Shown here: in pieces, positions 7,816-16,351 of the stretch
Layout of the letters: every line of letters begins with the position of its first letter
Numbering within the stretch: position 1 is the stretch's first letter
Origin: CAXNKG01 sp964202965
GTDB lineage: Bacteria > Acidobacteriota > Vicinamibacteria > Vicinamibacterales > UBA2999
Direction of reading: 5' to 3'
Length of the DNA: 18,785 bases
Assembly (NCBI GenBank): GCA_964202965.1
Contig: CAXNKG010000046.1
Coordinates: 1-18,785, forward strand
Notes under the pieces: generated by a model
Databases searched by the model: none
Seen by the model: only the letters and a program-made list of their open reading frames with translations
What the model was told of the DNA's origin: nothing
Position numbers and translations under genes: made by a program

Positions 7816-8835
7816 ATGCGCAGCCATCTTGTCGTCATTGCACTGACCGTTTCCGCCGCCGGTCTTCTCGGACAGGACGCGGGGCCGATCACTCGCCTCG
7901 ATCCGGCCCTCGACACGGTCGTGCCTGCGAACGCGCGCGTGGAAAAGGTGGCGACCGGATTCGGGTTCGCCGAGGGACCTGTCTGGGTTCGCAACGGCGG
8001 ATTCCTGATCTTCAGCGACATCCCCGACAACGTCATTCGCAAGTGGAATCCATCTGACGGGTCCGTCTCGGTGTTCCTCGACAAGAGCGGGTTCACCGGT
8101 ACGGATGCAACGGGCATTGGCGGCGAACAGACCAACGTAAACCGCGGGACGATCTATCTCATTGGCTCGAACGGCGTGACGCTCGACCCGCAGGGACGCG
8201 TCGCCATGAACGCGATGGGCGATCGGCAGGTCGTCCGCATGGAACGCGACGGCCGGCGCACGGTCCTCGCCAGCCACTACGACGGCAAGCGGTTGAACAG
8301 TACCAACGATCTCGTGTTCAAAAAGAACGGGTCGCTGTATTTCACCGATCCGCCCTCAGGCCTTCGCGGCCGGAACGACGATCCGAAGAAGGAGCTCCCC
8401 TTCAACGGGGTGTATCTCGTGAAGGACGGGAAGGTTCAGCTCCTCGCGCGCGATCTGGGGAATCCCAACGGCATCGCCCTCTCGCCTGACGAGAAGGTCC
8501 TCTACGTGAACAGCACGGTCGATCGCAAAGTGTTCCGCTTTGACGTGAACGCGGACGATACGGTCGCCAATCGCACCGTTTTCGTCGACATGACCGCCGA
8601 CAAGCGGCCCGGCACGCCAGATGGGATGAAGGTCGACGAACGCGGCAACCTCTACACGACCGGTCCAGCCGGCATCTGGATTGTGTCGCCGGCGGGCACG
8701 CATCTCGGCATTCTCGCGTTCCCGGAGGCGCCGGCAAATCTCGCGTTCGGCGATGCGGATGGAAAGACGTTATACGTGACGGCGCGGACGAGCCTGTACC
8801 GGATCCGCCTCAATATCGCCGGTGTCCGTCCCTAG
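7816..8835 (+). CDS. Secreted SMP-30/gluconolactonase/LRE-family protein
   Basis: A 339-residue six-bladed-propeller enzyme candidate with an N-terminal signal peptide (about residues 1-20). Family metal-site residues are visible: Glu53 in F-A-E-G-P-V-W, Asn164 in N-S-T-N-D, Asn218 in G-N-P-N-G-I and Asp269 in P-D-G-M-K-V-D-E-R-G-N-L-Y. These correspond to the Glu/Asn/Asn/Asp calcium site of gluconolactonase and SMP-30. It probably hydrolyses a sugar lactone or similar ester in the periplasm; the substrate is not predictable. The ATG at 7816 has no Shine-Dalgarno but is preceded by TATGCT at 7804-7809, again suggesting a leaderless message separate from the membrane-protein gene that ends 19 nt upstream. 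Confidence 0.88.
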   Translation: MRSHLVVIALTVSAAGLLGQDAGPITRLDPALDTVVPANARVEKVATGFGFAEGPVWVRNGGFLIFSDIPDNVIRKWNPSDGSVSVFLDKSGFTGTDATGIGGEQTNVNRGTIYLIGSNGVTLDPQGRVAMNAMGDRQVVRMERDGRRTVLASHYDGKRLNSTNDLVFKKNGSLYFTDPPSGLRGRNDDPKKELPFNGVYLVKDGKVQLLARDLGNPNGIALSPDEKVLYVNSTVDRKVFRFDVNADDTVANRTVFVDMTADKRPGTPDGMKVDERGNLYTTGPAGIWIVSPAGTHLGILAFPEAPANLAFGDADGKTLYVTARTSLYRIRLNIAGVRP

Positions 8836-8845
8836 TTCGCGGCTT

Positions 8846-8934
8846 GCCCTTTGCCCTTTGCCCTTTGCCCTTTGCCCTTTGCCCTTTGACCTTTGACCTT
8901 TGACCTTTGCCCTTTGACCTTTGCCCTTTGACCT
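8846..8934. repeat. Heptanucleotide tandem repeat, GCCCTTT/GACCTTT
   Basis: Twelve full 7-bp units plus a partial one run without interruption. Every unit is G-[C/A]-C-C-T-T-T, and only the second base varies, in the order C x6, A x3, C, A, C, then a partial A unit. The tract fills the gap between the SMP-30-like gene and the PCD gene, which starts 15 bp after it. It is not a CRISPR array (no spacers). A small inverted repeat, CCTAG-CAAG-CTAGG (8932-8945), follows directly. Confidence 0.95.
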
Positions 8935-8948
8935 AGCAAGCTAGGCGT

Positions 8949-9260
8949 ATGGCCAGCGACAAACCCCCGGCGCTGACGGCCGCCGAACTCGAGCGTCTGC
9001 TGCAACGCCTGCCCGGGTGGGCCATCGAGAACAACCAGCTCACCAGGCAATTCCGTCTCAAGAATTTTGTCGAATCGATCGGCTTCGTCAACCGCCTTGT
9101 GCCGTTCTTCGAGCTGAAGGACCACCACGCCGACATCCACATCTCGTTCAGCCGGGTCACGTTCGAGCTCTCACGTCACGATATCGGCGGTAAGATCACC
9201 AGGTTGTGCGGCGAGGTCGCCGAACACATCGAGCGCGAATACAGCGCCCTCAAGGGATAA
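8949..9260 (+). CDS. phhB: Pterin-4a-carbinolamine dehydratase (PCD/DCoH family)
   Basis: A 103-residue protein of typical PCD length. Known members dehydrate 4a-hydroxytetrahydrobiopterin during pterin recycling for aromatic amino-acid hydroxylases. The catalytic region is recognisable: D-H-H-A-D-I-H-I (His59, His60; family H-H-P-D-I) and R-H-D-I-G-G-K-I-T (His77; family T-H-D-x-G-G-L-T), so all three active-site histidines are kept although the usual Thr before the third is Arg. No aromatic hydroxylase gene is nearby, so a role in another pterin or molybdopterin pathway is also possible. The gene starts right after a heptamer repeat and a small inverted repeat, and its stop lies 2 nt before osmC. 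Confidence 0.88.
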   Translation: MASDKPPALTAAELERLLQRLPGWAIENNQLTRQFRLKNFVESIGFVNRLVPFFELKDHHADIHISFSRVTFELSRHDIGGKITRLCGEVAEHIEREYSALKG

Positions 9261-9262
9261 GC

Positions 9263-9700
9263 ATGGCCACCACATTCACGGCGAACATCGAGCACATCAC
9301 TCAGACGACATCGCGCGCCACGGTCCGCACGCACTCGGCCCTCGTTGACCGAGGCGTCGCCAAGGGAGGGCTCGACCTGGGCCCGGCCGGCGGCGAGTAC
9401 ATGCTCGTGTCGCTTGGCGGGTGCTTCATGAGCCATCTGCTGGCGGTGATTCGCGCTCGCGATGCGGCCATGACAGACGTCCGGGTCGCCGTGACCGGCA
9501 CGCTCGACGGCACGCCGGAGCAATTCACCGCCTTCACCATGAACGTATCGGCGGCCTGCGCCGATGCGGACCTCGCGAAGAAGCTGATTGTGATGGCGGC
9601 GCGCGCATGCCAGGTAAGCAGCACGCTGCGGCAGGTGGCGGCGTTTGAGATTCGCTACGAGGGACAGCCGGTCCCGCTGGCGGAACCGGCCGTCGCGTAG
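9263..9700 (+). CDS. OsmC/Ohr-family protein
   Basis: A 145-residue cytoplasmic protein with the OsmC fold. The two redox cysteines are at Cys54 in L-G-G-C and Cys116 in A-R-A-C-Q-V-S-S-T-L, matching the peroxidatic and resolving positions of thiol-dependent organic-hydroperoxide reductases. The region P-A-G-G-E-Y-M-L-V-S-L-G-G-C replaces the usual G-x-x-P-x-E-L-L-L-A-A-L-G-x-C. It is likely to act on peroxides, but paralogues with other roles exist. The start at 9263 lies 2 nt after the PCD stop, with AAGGGA (9252-9257) inside the end of that gene as ribosome site, so the pair is one transcription unit. Confidence 0.85.
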   Translation: MATTFTANIEHITQTTSRATVRTHSALVDRGVAKGGLDLGPAGGEYMLVSLGGCFMSHLLAVIRARDAAMTDVRVAVTGTLDGTPEQFTAFTMNVSAACADADLAKKLIVMAARACQVSSTLRQVAAFEIRYEGQPVPLAEPAVA

Positions 9701-10348
9701 TTACTGCTGCTGGAGCTGGAATCCGTCGACCGTCACGTCCAGGACATGATTGATGCGGACGCCAGCGCTGCCGTCCGTTTGCGCCGTGAGACCGGTCTTC
9801 GGCGTGGTGTGCACAACCTGCCCGTTCACGACGTACTCAATCTGAGCCGCCCCGACCCGCACTTCCAGCGCGTTCGCTGACGTCCCGTCGGCACCCGGCT
9901 GCCGCACCGCGGGATGCGCCGTCGCCCTCGACACGACATCTGCCACTTTCTCGCCGGTCCGCTGCCGGACGATGAACGCGCCGTTCTGCGCCACCAGGAA
10001 ATAGAGATACTGCTGATTCGCGCCGGTCAGATTGGACCCGCCGAACACGATCCCGTAGTAGTTCACGTGGCCGCTCGGCTTCATCAGGTTGAACGTCGCG
10101 CGGACCGTGTAGCTGCCCTTCGCGGTATTGGCGGCGTTCCAGTACGTGCCCGCGGGTCCACCGGTCACGCGGAACCCTTTGCCAACCGTGGCGACTTTCA
10201 CGTCCGGGACATCATCCGGATCGGCGGCGTTGGTGCTCCTGTCGATCCGAACCTGCCAGCCGGCCGGCGCCTGCGCCGCGAGCGGCGCCACGATCGCGAC
10301 GGTGAGAATCAGAATGAATGCAGAACGAATCATGCGGTAGTGAGACAT
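9701..10348 (-). CDS. Secreted protein, probable concanavalin-A-like beta-sandwich (DUF1080-like)
   Basis: A 215-residue protein with a signal peptide (about residues 1-26, cleavage near A-A-Q-A). The mature part alternates short beta-strands with G-x-Y-x-V-x-A-x-F, Y-Y-G-I-V-F-G-G, Q-Q-Y-L-Y-F-L-V, N-A-L-E-V-R-V and a final V-L-D-V-T-V-D-G-F-x-L. This is the pattern of LamG/DUF1080-type carbohydrate-binding sandwiches that often occur in Acidobacteriota and Planctomycetota. Sequence identity to a named family is not certain by eye. The ATG at 10348 is preferred because GGAGG lies 10 nt upstream; a second Met five codons on is possible. It ends at the osmC stop in convergent orientation and is followed by tRNA-Lys upstream. 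Confidence 0.7.
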   Translation of the reverse strand: MSHYRMIRSAFILILTVAIVAPLAAQAPAGWQVRIDRSTNAADPDDVPDVKVATVGKGFRVTGGPAGTYWNAANTAKGSYTVRATFNLMKPSGHVNYYGIVFGGSNLTGANQQYLYFLVAQNGAFIVRQRTGEKVADVVSRATAHPAVRQPGADGTSANALEVRVGAAQIEYVVNGQVVHTTPKTGLTAQTDGSAGVRINHVLDVTVDGFQLQQQ

Positions 10349-10373
10349 GCCAGTCGGTCCTCCGGTTGAGCTA

Positions 10374-10448
10374 TGGTGACCAGGGCGGGGATCGAACCCG
10401 CGGCCCGCGCATTAAAAGTGCGCTGCTCTACCACTGAGCTACCCGGTC
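10374..10448 (-). tRNA. tRNA-Lys (TTT)
   Basis: A complete cloverleaf can be drawn on the minus strand. The acceptor is GACCGGG/CCTGGTC (one G-U pair). The D arm is GCTC..GAGC and the anticodon stem GCGCA/TGCGC, with loop CTTTTAA giving anticodon TTT. The T arm is GCGGG-TTCGATC-CCCGC, the discriminator is A and CCA is encoded. It lies immediately upstream of the secreted beta-sandwich gene on the same strand. Confidence 0.96.
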
Positions 10449-10478
10449 GGTGCGCAAGCAGAACAAACGATCCGGCCG

Positions 10479-10484
10479 AGTGTA
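10479..10484 (-). promoter_or_regulatory. Candidate -10 box for tRNA-Lys
   Basis: TACACT reads leftward and would start transcription about 24 nt before the tRNA 5' end. No clear -35 is visible 17 bp upstream. Confidence 0.35.
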
Positions 10485-10618
10485 CCACGGTCATTTCGCG
10501 TCATCCGGCGGCTGTACCGCTTTGTGAGCCGCTCACAGCGAGCGGCACAGGAGGAGTCGCGCGGCGTGTCCTGGACTGATGTCACGTCTGAAAGTCCGTG
10601 TCGCAATTTGAACTGGGT

Positions 10619-10632
10619 TAGACTCACGAGCT
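10619..10632 (+). promoter_or_regulatory. -10-like TAGACT before the pseudo-receiver/PilZ gene
   Basis: TAGACT (10619-10624) ends 8 nt before the GTG at 10633, with no Shine-Dalgarno in between. This supports the GTG as the true, leaderless start. Confidence 0.4.
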
Positions 10633-11267
10633 GTGCCGGCCACGGTCCTCATTGCTGCTCCCGAGCACCTCGCTGCGCTCAAGGAGCGCGACGACATGGT
10701 CAGCGCCACGACGTTCTTCGATACCGAGGCCCTGCGTGCGCTGGACGCCATCACCCGCCAGCGGCCCGACGTCGTCGCGCTCGAGCAGCTGTTCGCGGCC
10801 ACCTCGCGCGGGGCCGCGCTCATCAACCGCATCAAGGCCGACCCGTCGCTGACGGCGTGCGAGATCCGTATCGTCGCGCACGACGGCGAATTGGCCCGCG
10901 GAGCGTCATCCGCGGCGGTCGCCGAAGCCCCGCGGCCTGCAGCGGCTCCTCTCGACCAGCGCGGCACCCGCCGCGCGCCGCGCTTCCGGATGGCCGACGG
11001 GGTCGAAGTACAGATCGACGGCAGTCCGGCGTCCCTGGTGGACCTGTCGCTCGTCGGCGCGCAGGTCGTGTCGTCGGCGATCCTCAAGCCGAACCAGCGC
11101 GTCCGTGTGATGCTGCCGAACGGCGCGCCGCCGGTTCGGGTGACCGCCGCGGTGGCGTGGGCGTTTTTTGAAATTCCCAAAGGAATCGCGCGCTATCGTG
11201 CCGGCGTCGAGTTCTTCGACGCGGATCAGGCCCTTCTGGCCAGGTTCATCGAAACCAATAAGAAGAA

Positions 11268-11271
<4 letters not shown>
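10633..11271 (+). CDS. Pseudo-receiver plus PilZ domain protein (c-di-GMP binding)
   Basis: A 212-residue protein with two parts. Residues 1-85 follow the alternating pattern of a response-regulator receiver ('RQRPDVVALEQLF', then 'INRIKADPSLTACEIRIVA'), but the phospho-acceptor position after P-D-V-V-A-L is Glu51, not Asp, and the acidic pair near the N-terminus is missing, so it should not be phosphorylated. After an Ala/Pro-rich linker, residues 112-210 form a PilZ domain with the c-di-GMP motif R113-x-x-x-R117 and D137-x-S139-x-x-G142. It probably senses c-di-GMP and passes it to a partner protein, perhaps for motility or surface control. The GTG start is supported by the upstream TAGACT. 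Its stop overlaps the purA stop on the other strand by 4 bp. Confidence 0.85.
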
Positions 11272-12569
<1,298 letters not shown>

Positions 12570-13026
12570 TCAGCTATATCGTAATTCAGCAGCTCATGAT
12601 TTCATGCGATCGCGTGTGCCCGCGGTCGAGCGCGATTGTTCGCTCTCGCCGGATCTTCGCGTGATTTCAGACAGGATTGTCTCCGGCGCGCTGGAACGAT
12701 CATGCGCAGTCGATGTCAACTGAAAAAAGATGTTGGAATTCATTTGACAAGAACGCGCGCGCTTTCTAAGTTCTGATCTTTCGCTGGCGTCTGATTGTCC
12801 ACCGCACTACATTTACGATGCTTGTCGGCACGCGCAGCATCCGGGCACCACGCGCCACGTCGATGAGTCGACGTCGAATGTCGACGACGCGCTCGGCAGT
12901 GGACGACGAGCGGCGCAGTCGCGGGATACGCGGACGCGCTCGCCACCGCAAGGACCGGCGGAATCGGGCTCCCCATGCGGGAGCACCAGGCTGCGCATAA
13001 GCAGCCCAGGAAGCGGGGTAACGGGA
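12570..13026. other. 457-bp non-coding region between purA and the NTPase gene
   Basis: No convincing gene. The left part (about 12700-12790) is more A/T-rich than its surroundings and holds TTGACA (12744-12749) with TAAGTT (12767-12772) 17 bp away, a possible rightward promoter for the NTPase with a weak -10. If used, it gives a leader of about 250 nt. Near the end of this leader are two adjacent hairpins: GCTCCC/GGGAGC (12968-12973 and 12979-12984) and GGCTGC/GCAGCC (12989-12994 and 13001-13006). They end just before the purine-rich GGAAGCGGGG ribosome site at about 13009-13018. A 60-codon Arg/Ser-rich open frame at 12818-13000 looks spurious. Confidence 0.5.
12578..12583 (-). promoter_or_regulatory. 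-10-like TACGAT before purA
   Basis: Reading leftward, TACGAT ends 8 nt before the purA ATG and no Shine-Dalgarno intervenes, in line with the leaderless-type spacing seen at other genes in this window. Confidence 0.4.
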
Positions 13027-14181
13027 ATGACGGGTCCGCATACGGGCTTCGATCGACGAGTACTGAGCGCCGTGGAGGCGTCTCCATCGCGGATTCCGGT
13101 CATCCCGGGAGGGTGCGGTTCCGGCCGCACGGCGCTGCTCCAGCGGCTCGGCGAGAGGCTCGGCCGCGGCGGCGCCCAGTACATCGACGTCGAACGCTGT
13201 GCGACCACCCCCGAGCGCTTTCTTCAGGCGGTCACCTCCTCGTCCCCGTTCGCCTGGCAGGGCGGCGATCGCGCGCCGGCCACCGCCCGCGACGCCTTCG
13301 ATCAGCTGGTCCGCTTCCTCGACACCGCCCGCGCCCCCGGCGGCGCCCCCTGCACCTTCCTGCTGGACGAAGTGCTGGAACTCCGCACGTTTGAAAGCTT
13401 TCCGGGCCTGCGCCACGTGCTGCACGACATGCTGGAAGCGCTGGCGGCAAGCCCCAATCGCTTCGTGCTCACCACCCGGTACGTCGCGCGAGCGCATCGC
13501 CTGCTGCGGGACGCAACCTCCCGGTTCGAAGTGATGCACGTGCCGCCGCTGGCCGCGACCGACATCATGGAGGTGCTCGCGCCCGCCTTCAACGGCTACG
13601 AGCAGACGCCGACCGACGACCGCGACTATCTGATGCGCTTCGTGCTCGCGCTCACCGATGGCCGTCCGGTATACGTCCGCGCGATTGGCGACATGATGGG
13701 ACAGATGGGGCGCGGGGCCGAACCGGTCAGCGCTCTCACGGCGCTCCTCACGCCCGGCGGCGTGCTGGAACGCTGGTGCCGCTACTGCTACGAGCTGCGC
13801 CTCCACCGCGCGCGCGGGTACGGCGCGCTCAAGGCGATCCTCGACATCCTGGCGGACGAGGAGCCGCTCACCCTGACCGAGATCTCGCTGCGCCTCCACC
13901 GGACGCCCGGCTCGACCAAGGACTACCTGTCGTGGCTCGAGGATGTGGACCTGGTGACCTCGCGGCAGAAGCGCTACAGCTTCACCGACCCGATGCTGCG
14001 GCTCTGGGTGCGCCTGCACTGCCGTCCGACCCACCCGTCCGAGGAGGATGTCGCGCGCGAGGTGCAGCGGTACGCGCTCGCCCGCGCCCCGCAGCACGAA
14101 CCAGCGCCGGTGCTCGCCTACGCGGGCGTCGAGGCGACGCCCGAAGAGCGCAAGAACTGGGGCATCATCGAAATCGACTAG
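13027..14181 (+). CDS. Arch_ATPase/STAND-like P-loop NTPase with C-terminal winged helix and Arg in Walker A
   Basis: A 384-residue protein. The N-terminal NTPase domain has a P-loop G28-G-C-G-S-G33-R34-T35, where the invariant lysine is arginine, and a Walker B F-L-L-D114-E115. A sensor-1-like strand N-R-F-V-L-T-T-R (144-151) follows. Residues about 265-330 form a winged helix (A-L-K-A-I-L-D-I-L-A-D, L-T-E-I-S, L-S-W-L-E-D-V-D-L-V, Y-S-F-T-D-P-M-L-R-L-W), in the style of archaeal-ATPase/DUF234-like proteins. The tail ends N-W-G-I-I-E-I-D. Function is unknown; possible roles are DNA binding or signal switching. It stands alone behind a long leader and converges on the RNase III gene. Confidence 0.75.
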   Translation: MTGPHTGFDRRVLSAVEASPSRIPVIPGGCGSGRTALLQRLGERLGRGGAQYIDVERCATTPERFLQAVTSSSPFAWQGGDRAPATARDAFDQLVRFLDTARAPGGAPCTFLLDEVLELRTFESFPGLRHVLHDMLEALAASPNRFVLTTRYVARAHRLLRDATSRFEVMHVPPLAATDIMEVLAPAFNGYEQTPTDDRDYLMRFVLALTDGRPVYVRAIGDMMGQMGRGAEPVSALTALLTPGGVLERWCRYCYELRLHRARGYGALKAILDILADEEPLTLTEISLRLHRTPGSTKDYLSWLEDVDLVTSRQKRYSFTDPMLRLWVRLHCRPTHPSEEDVAREVQRYALARAPQHEPAPVLAYAGVEATPEERKNWGIIEID

Positions 14182-14188
14182 CTGGGAG

Positions 14189-14206
14189 TTGGGCGCCTTG
14201 GGCGCC
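14189..14206. repeat. 9-bp tandem duplication forming a hairpin between convergent genes
   Basis: TTGGGCGCC occurs twice in a row (14189-14197, 14198-14206). Because GGCGCC is self-complementary, the two copies also form a 6-bp stem with a TTG loop (14192-14206). GGGAGTT flanks it on both sides (14184-14190, 14207-14213). It lies in the gap between the NTPase stop and the rnc stop and may weakly terminate both transcripts, although no T tract follows. Confidence 0.5.
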
Positions 14207-14211
14207 GGGAG

Positions 14212-15147
14212 TTACTCCAGGCGCGCCAGCGCCTGTTTGGCCGCTTCCTGCTCCGCTTCCTTCTTCGTCCTGCCTGTTGCGCTCCCGAGTTCCTCTCCGC
14301 TCACCACCACGCCAATCGTGAACGCCTTGCGGTGGTCAGGCCCGCTTTCTGACGCGACGCAGTACTCCGGCAGCGGCTTGCCGAGCGCCTGCAGGCGTTC
14401 CTGCAGCGCCGACTTGTAATCCAGTCCGACCACTTCCTGCGTGGAACCGATCTCGATCGCGTCCCACAGCTCGCGGTCGAGGAACTCGACGGCCGCCGGC
14501 AGGCCGCCGTCGAGATAGATCGCGGCAATCAGCGCCTCGTAGGCGTCGGCCAGGAGTGCCGGCTTGAAACGGCCCCCCGTCTTCTCCTCGCCGCGGCCGA
14601 GCAGCATGTGGTCGCCCAGCCGGATCTGCTCGGCGTGCCGCGCGAGCGACTGGGTCGAGACCACCGACGCCTTGATTTTCGACTTCTGTCCTTCGTCGTA
14701 ATCGGGGTAGCGGCGGAACAGCACGTCCGCGACAACGAGGCCGAGCACCGCATCCCCGAGGAACTCGAGCGATTCGTTGTCGAAGACGCCCCCCGAAATA
14801 TCCTCCGCCGCGCGGGACTTGTGCGTGAGCGCGTGCTCGAGGAGCCCGCGGTCGGTAAAGCGGTACGCGATGCGCCGCTCGAGGTCGTCGAACTCGTCGC
14901 GCAGCGGCACCACCCGGGTGCCCGCATCCTCGCGGTGGCTGTCGATGATCGTCCGGGCCGCCCCAGCGGCCTCGGCCGGCACCGCGATGCGGATCTCCCC
15001 GAGGGGATTCACGACCATGGGCCAGATGGCCTGCGGGTTCCCCGAGATGCGGAAACTCGCGATGCCATGGCTGTCGAGCAGCGCCATGACGACGCGCGCC
15101 TCGATGTCAGAGGGCGTGGTGAAAACGATGACGGGTTCCATGTCCAT
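14212..15147 (-). CDS. rnc: Ribonuclease III with N-terminal DUF2007-like domain
   Basis: A 311-residue protein, about 80 residues longer than usual RNase III. Residues 1-75 match the DUF2007 'signal-transducing' style: V-I-V-F-T-T-P-S-D-I-E-A-R-V-V-M-A-L-L-D-S-H-G-I, then E-I-R-I-A-V-P-A-E-A-A-G-A-A. Residues 85-230 are the RNase III domain with D-N-E-S-L-E-F-L-G-D (123-132, Glu128, Asp132) and the second metal pair in A-D-A-Y-E-A-L (Asp201, Glu204). Residues 242-310 form a double-stranded-RNA-binding domain. All catalytic residues are present, so rRNA and mRNA processing is expected. No stop separates the two parts. A GTG pair at codons 79-80 could give a standard-length enzyme by internal initiation. 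It diverges from the cystathionine gamma-synthase-like gene. Confidence 0.93.
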   Translation of the reverse strand: MDMEPVIVFTTPSDIEARVVMALLDSHGIASFRISGNPQAIWPMVVNPLGEIRIAVPAEAAGAARTIIDSHREDAGTRVVPLRDEFDDLERRIAYRFTDRGLLEHALTHKSRAAEDISGGVFDNESLEFLGDAVLGLVVADVLFRRYPDYDEGQKSKIKASVVSTQSLARHAEQIRLGDHMLLGRGEEKTGGRFKPALLADAYEALIAAIYLDGGLPAAVEFLDRELWDAIEIGSTQEVVGLDYKSALQERLQALGKPLPEYCVASESGPDHRKAFTIGVVVSGEELGSATGRTKKEAEQEAAKQALARLE

Positions 15148-15175
15148 CGGAGGGGCAGACGTTCAGGTCCGCCTG

Positions 15176-15193
15176 GTGTACGCTTTACACATC
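15176..15193 (+). promoter_or_regulatory. Inverted repeat and -10-like TACGCT before the metB-like gene
   Basis: GTGTA (15176-15180) and TACAC (15186-15190) form a 5-bp inverted repeat around CGCTT. TACGCT (15179-15184) inside it resembles a -10 box 9 nt before the GTG at 15194. The layout suggests a leaderless start with a possible operator on the promoter. Visual call only. Confidence 0.35.
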
Positions 15194-16351
15194 GTGAAGC
15201 TTTCCGACCACGCGCGATTCAATACGGTCTGCATCCATGCGGGCCAGACGCCGGATCCCGCGACCGGCGCCATCATCACGCCAATCTACCAGACCTCGAC
15301 CTACGTGCAGGAGGCGCTCGGCGTCCACAAGGGCTACGAGTATGCGCGAACGCAGAATCCGACGCGATCCGCCCTCGAGGCGAACCTGGCGGCCATCGAG
15401 AACGGCCGGGCGGGGTTCTGCTTCGCCTCCGGGATGGCGGCGACCGGCGCGGTGATGACGCTGCTCCAGTCCGGCGACCACGTCGTCGTCACCGACAACA
15501 CCTACGGCGGCACCTACCGCCTCTTCGAGCGTGTGCTGCGTAAGTATCAGCTCGATTTCACCTACGTGGACACCACGAATCTGGCCGAACTCGAGCGCGC
15601 CATCCGGCCCAATACAAAACTGGTCTTTCTCGAAACGCCGACCAATCCGGTCCTCGGGGTCACCGACCTCGAGGGCGCGTGCACGATTGCGCACGGCCAC
15701 GCGATTCCGGTCGTGGTGGACAACACGTTTGCCAGCCCGTACGTCCAGCGCCCGATCGATTTCGGGGCCGACCTGGTCATTCACAGCACGACCAAGTTCC
15801 TGAATGGCCACTCCGACAGCGTCGGCGGCGCCGTAATTGCCACGCGCGACGACCACATCGAGTGGCTGCGGTTCGTGCAGAACGCCGAAGGGGCGATCCT
15901 CGGCCCGATGGATGCCTGGCTCGTGCTTCGCGGCACGAAGACGCTGCCGATACGCATGGAGCGTCACAACGCGAACGCGATGGTCCTGGCCGAATATCTC
16001 GCGTCGCATCCGAAAGTCACAACCGTTCACTACCCTGGCCTCCCCTCCCACCCGCAGCACCAGCTCGCCGCGCGGCAGATGCGCGGGTTTGGCGGCCTGA
16101 TCGCGTTCAAGGCCGGGTCGCTCGAGCGGGCGCGAACCGTGCTCAACAGCGTCAGGCTGATGGCGCTGGCGGAAAGTCTCGGCGGCGTGGAGACGCTCAT
16201 CAGCCATCCTGCGACGATGACCCATGCGTCCGTGCCGGCGGAACGGCGCCAGAAGCTCGGGATCACCGACGACCTGGTGCGCATCTCGGTCGGCATCGAA
16301 GACGTCGAGGACCTGAAGGAAGACCTCGCCCAGGCGCTGGACCGCGCGTGA
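15194..16351 (+). CDS. Cys/Met-metabolism PLP enzyme, cystathionine gamma-synthase/gamma-lyase type
   Basis: A 385-residue type I PLP enzyme of trans-sulfuration. Motifs are the N-terminal I-H-A-G-Q-x-P-D-P-x-T-G-A (14-26), Y-A-R-T-Q-N-P-T-R (50-58), S-G-M-A-A (79-83), D-N-T-Y-G-G-T-Y-R-L-F (101-111), the PLP aspartate in V-V-V-D-N-T-F-A (Asp176), and S-T-T-K201 as Schiff-base lysine. The C-terminal S-L-G-G-V-E-T-L-I-S-H-P-A-x-M-T-H-A-S is typical. The G-G-T after Tyr104 argues for synthase or gamma-lyase rather than methionine gamma-lyase. Which reaction is used in vivo cannot be decided. The GTG at 15194 gives the family-like N-terminus; in-frame ATG 15140 and GTG 15176 are alternatives. 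It overlaps dedA by 4 bp. Confidence 0.92.
   Translation: MKLSDHARFNTVCIHAGQTPDPATGAIITPIYQTSTYVQEALGVHKGYEYARTQNPTRSALEANLAAIENGRAGFCFASGMAATGAVMTLLQSGDHVVVTDNTYGGTYRLFERVLRKYQLDFTYVDTTNLAELERAIRPNTKLVFLETPTNPVLGVTDLEGACTIAHGHAIPVVVDNTFASPYVQRPIDFGADLVIHSTTKFLNGHSDSVGGAVIATRDDHIEWLRFVQNAEGAILGPMDAWLVLRGTKTLPIRMERHNANAMVLAEYLASHPKVTTVHYPGLPSHPQHQLAARQMRGFGGLIAFKAGSLERARTVLNSVRLMALAESLGGVETLISHPATMTHASVPAERRQKLGITDDLVRISVGIEDVEDLKEDLAQALDRA

Noticed and set aside
8846..8934. Possible CRISPR array
   Set aside because: Units are 7 bp and adjoining, with no spacers and no cas genes nearby.
8832..9140. Minus-strand frame through the heptamer tract encoding K-G-Q-R repeats
   Set aside because: It overlaps the PCD gene antisense, and its end is a translated tandem repeat with no family features.
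10373..10579. Open frame across tRNA-Lys encoding 'GIEPAARALKVRCS'
   Set aside because: It is the antisense of the tRNA; such frames are a common false gene call.
12855..12890. Cluster of GTCGAC/TCGA words as an operator
   Set aside because: Short GC-balanced palindromes are expected at this composition, and no regular spacing is seen.
12818..13000. 60-codon Arg/Ser-rich open frame upstream of the NTPase
   Set aside because: Composition reflects GC-rich non-coding DNA; no ribosome site, and its 3' part is made of the two hairpins.
14777..15193. Long N-terminal extension of the PLP enzyme
   Set aside because: It runs antisense to rnc, and the family starts about 13 residues before I-H-A-G-Q, which fits GTG 15194.
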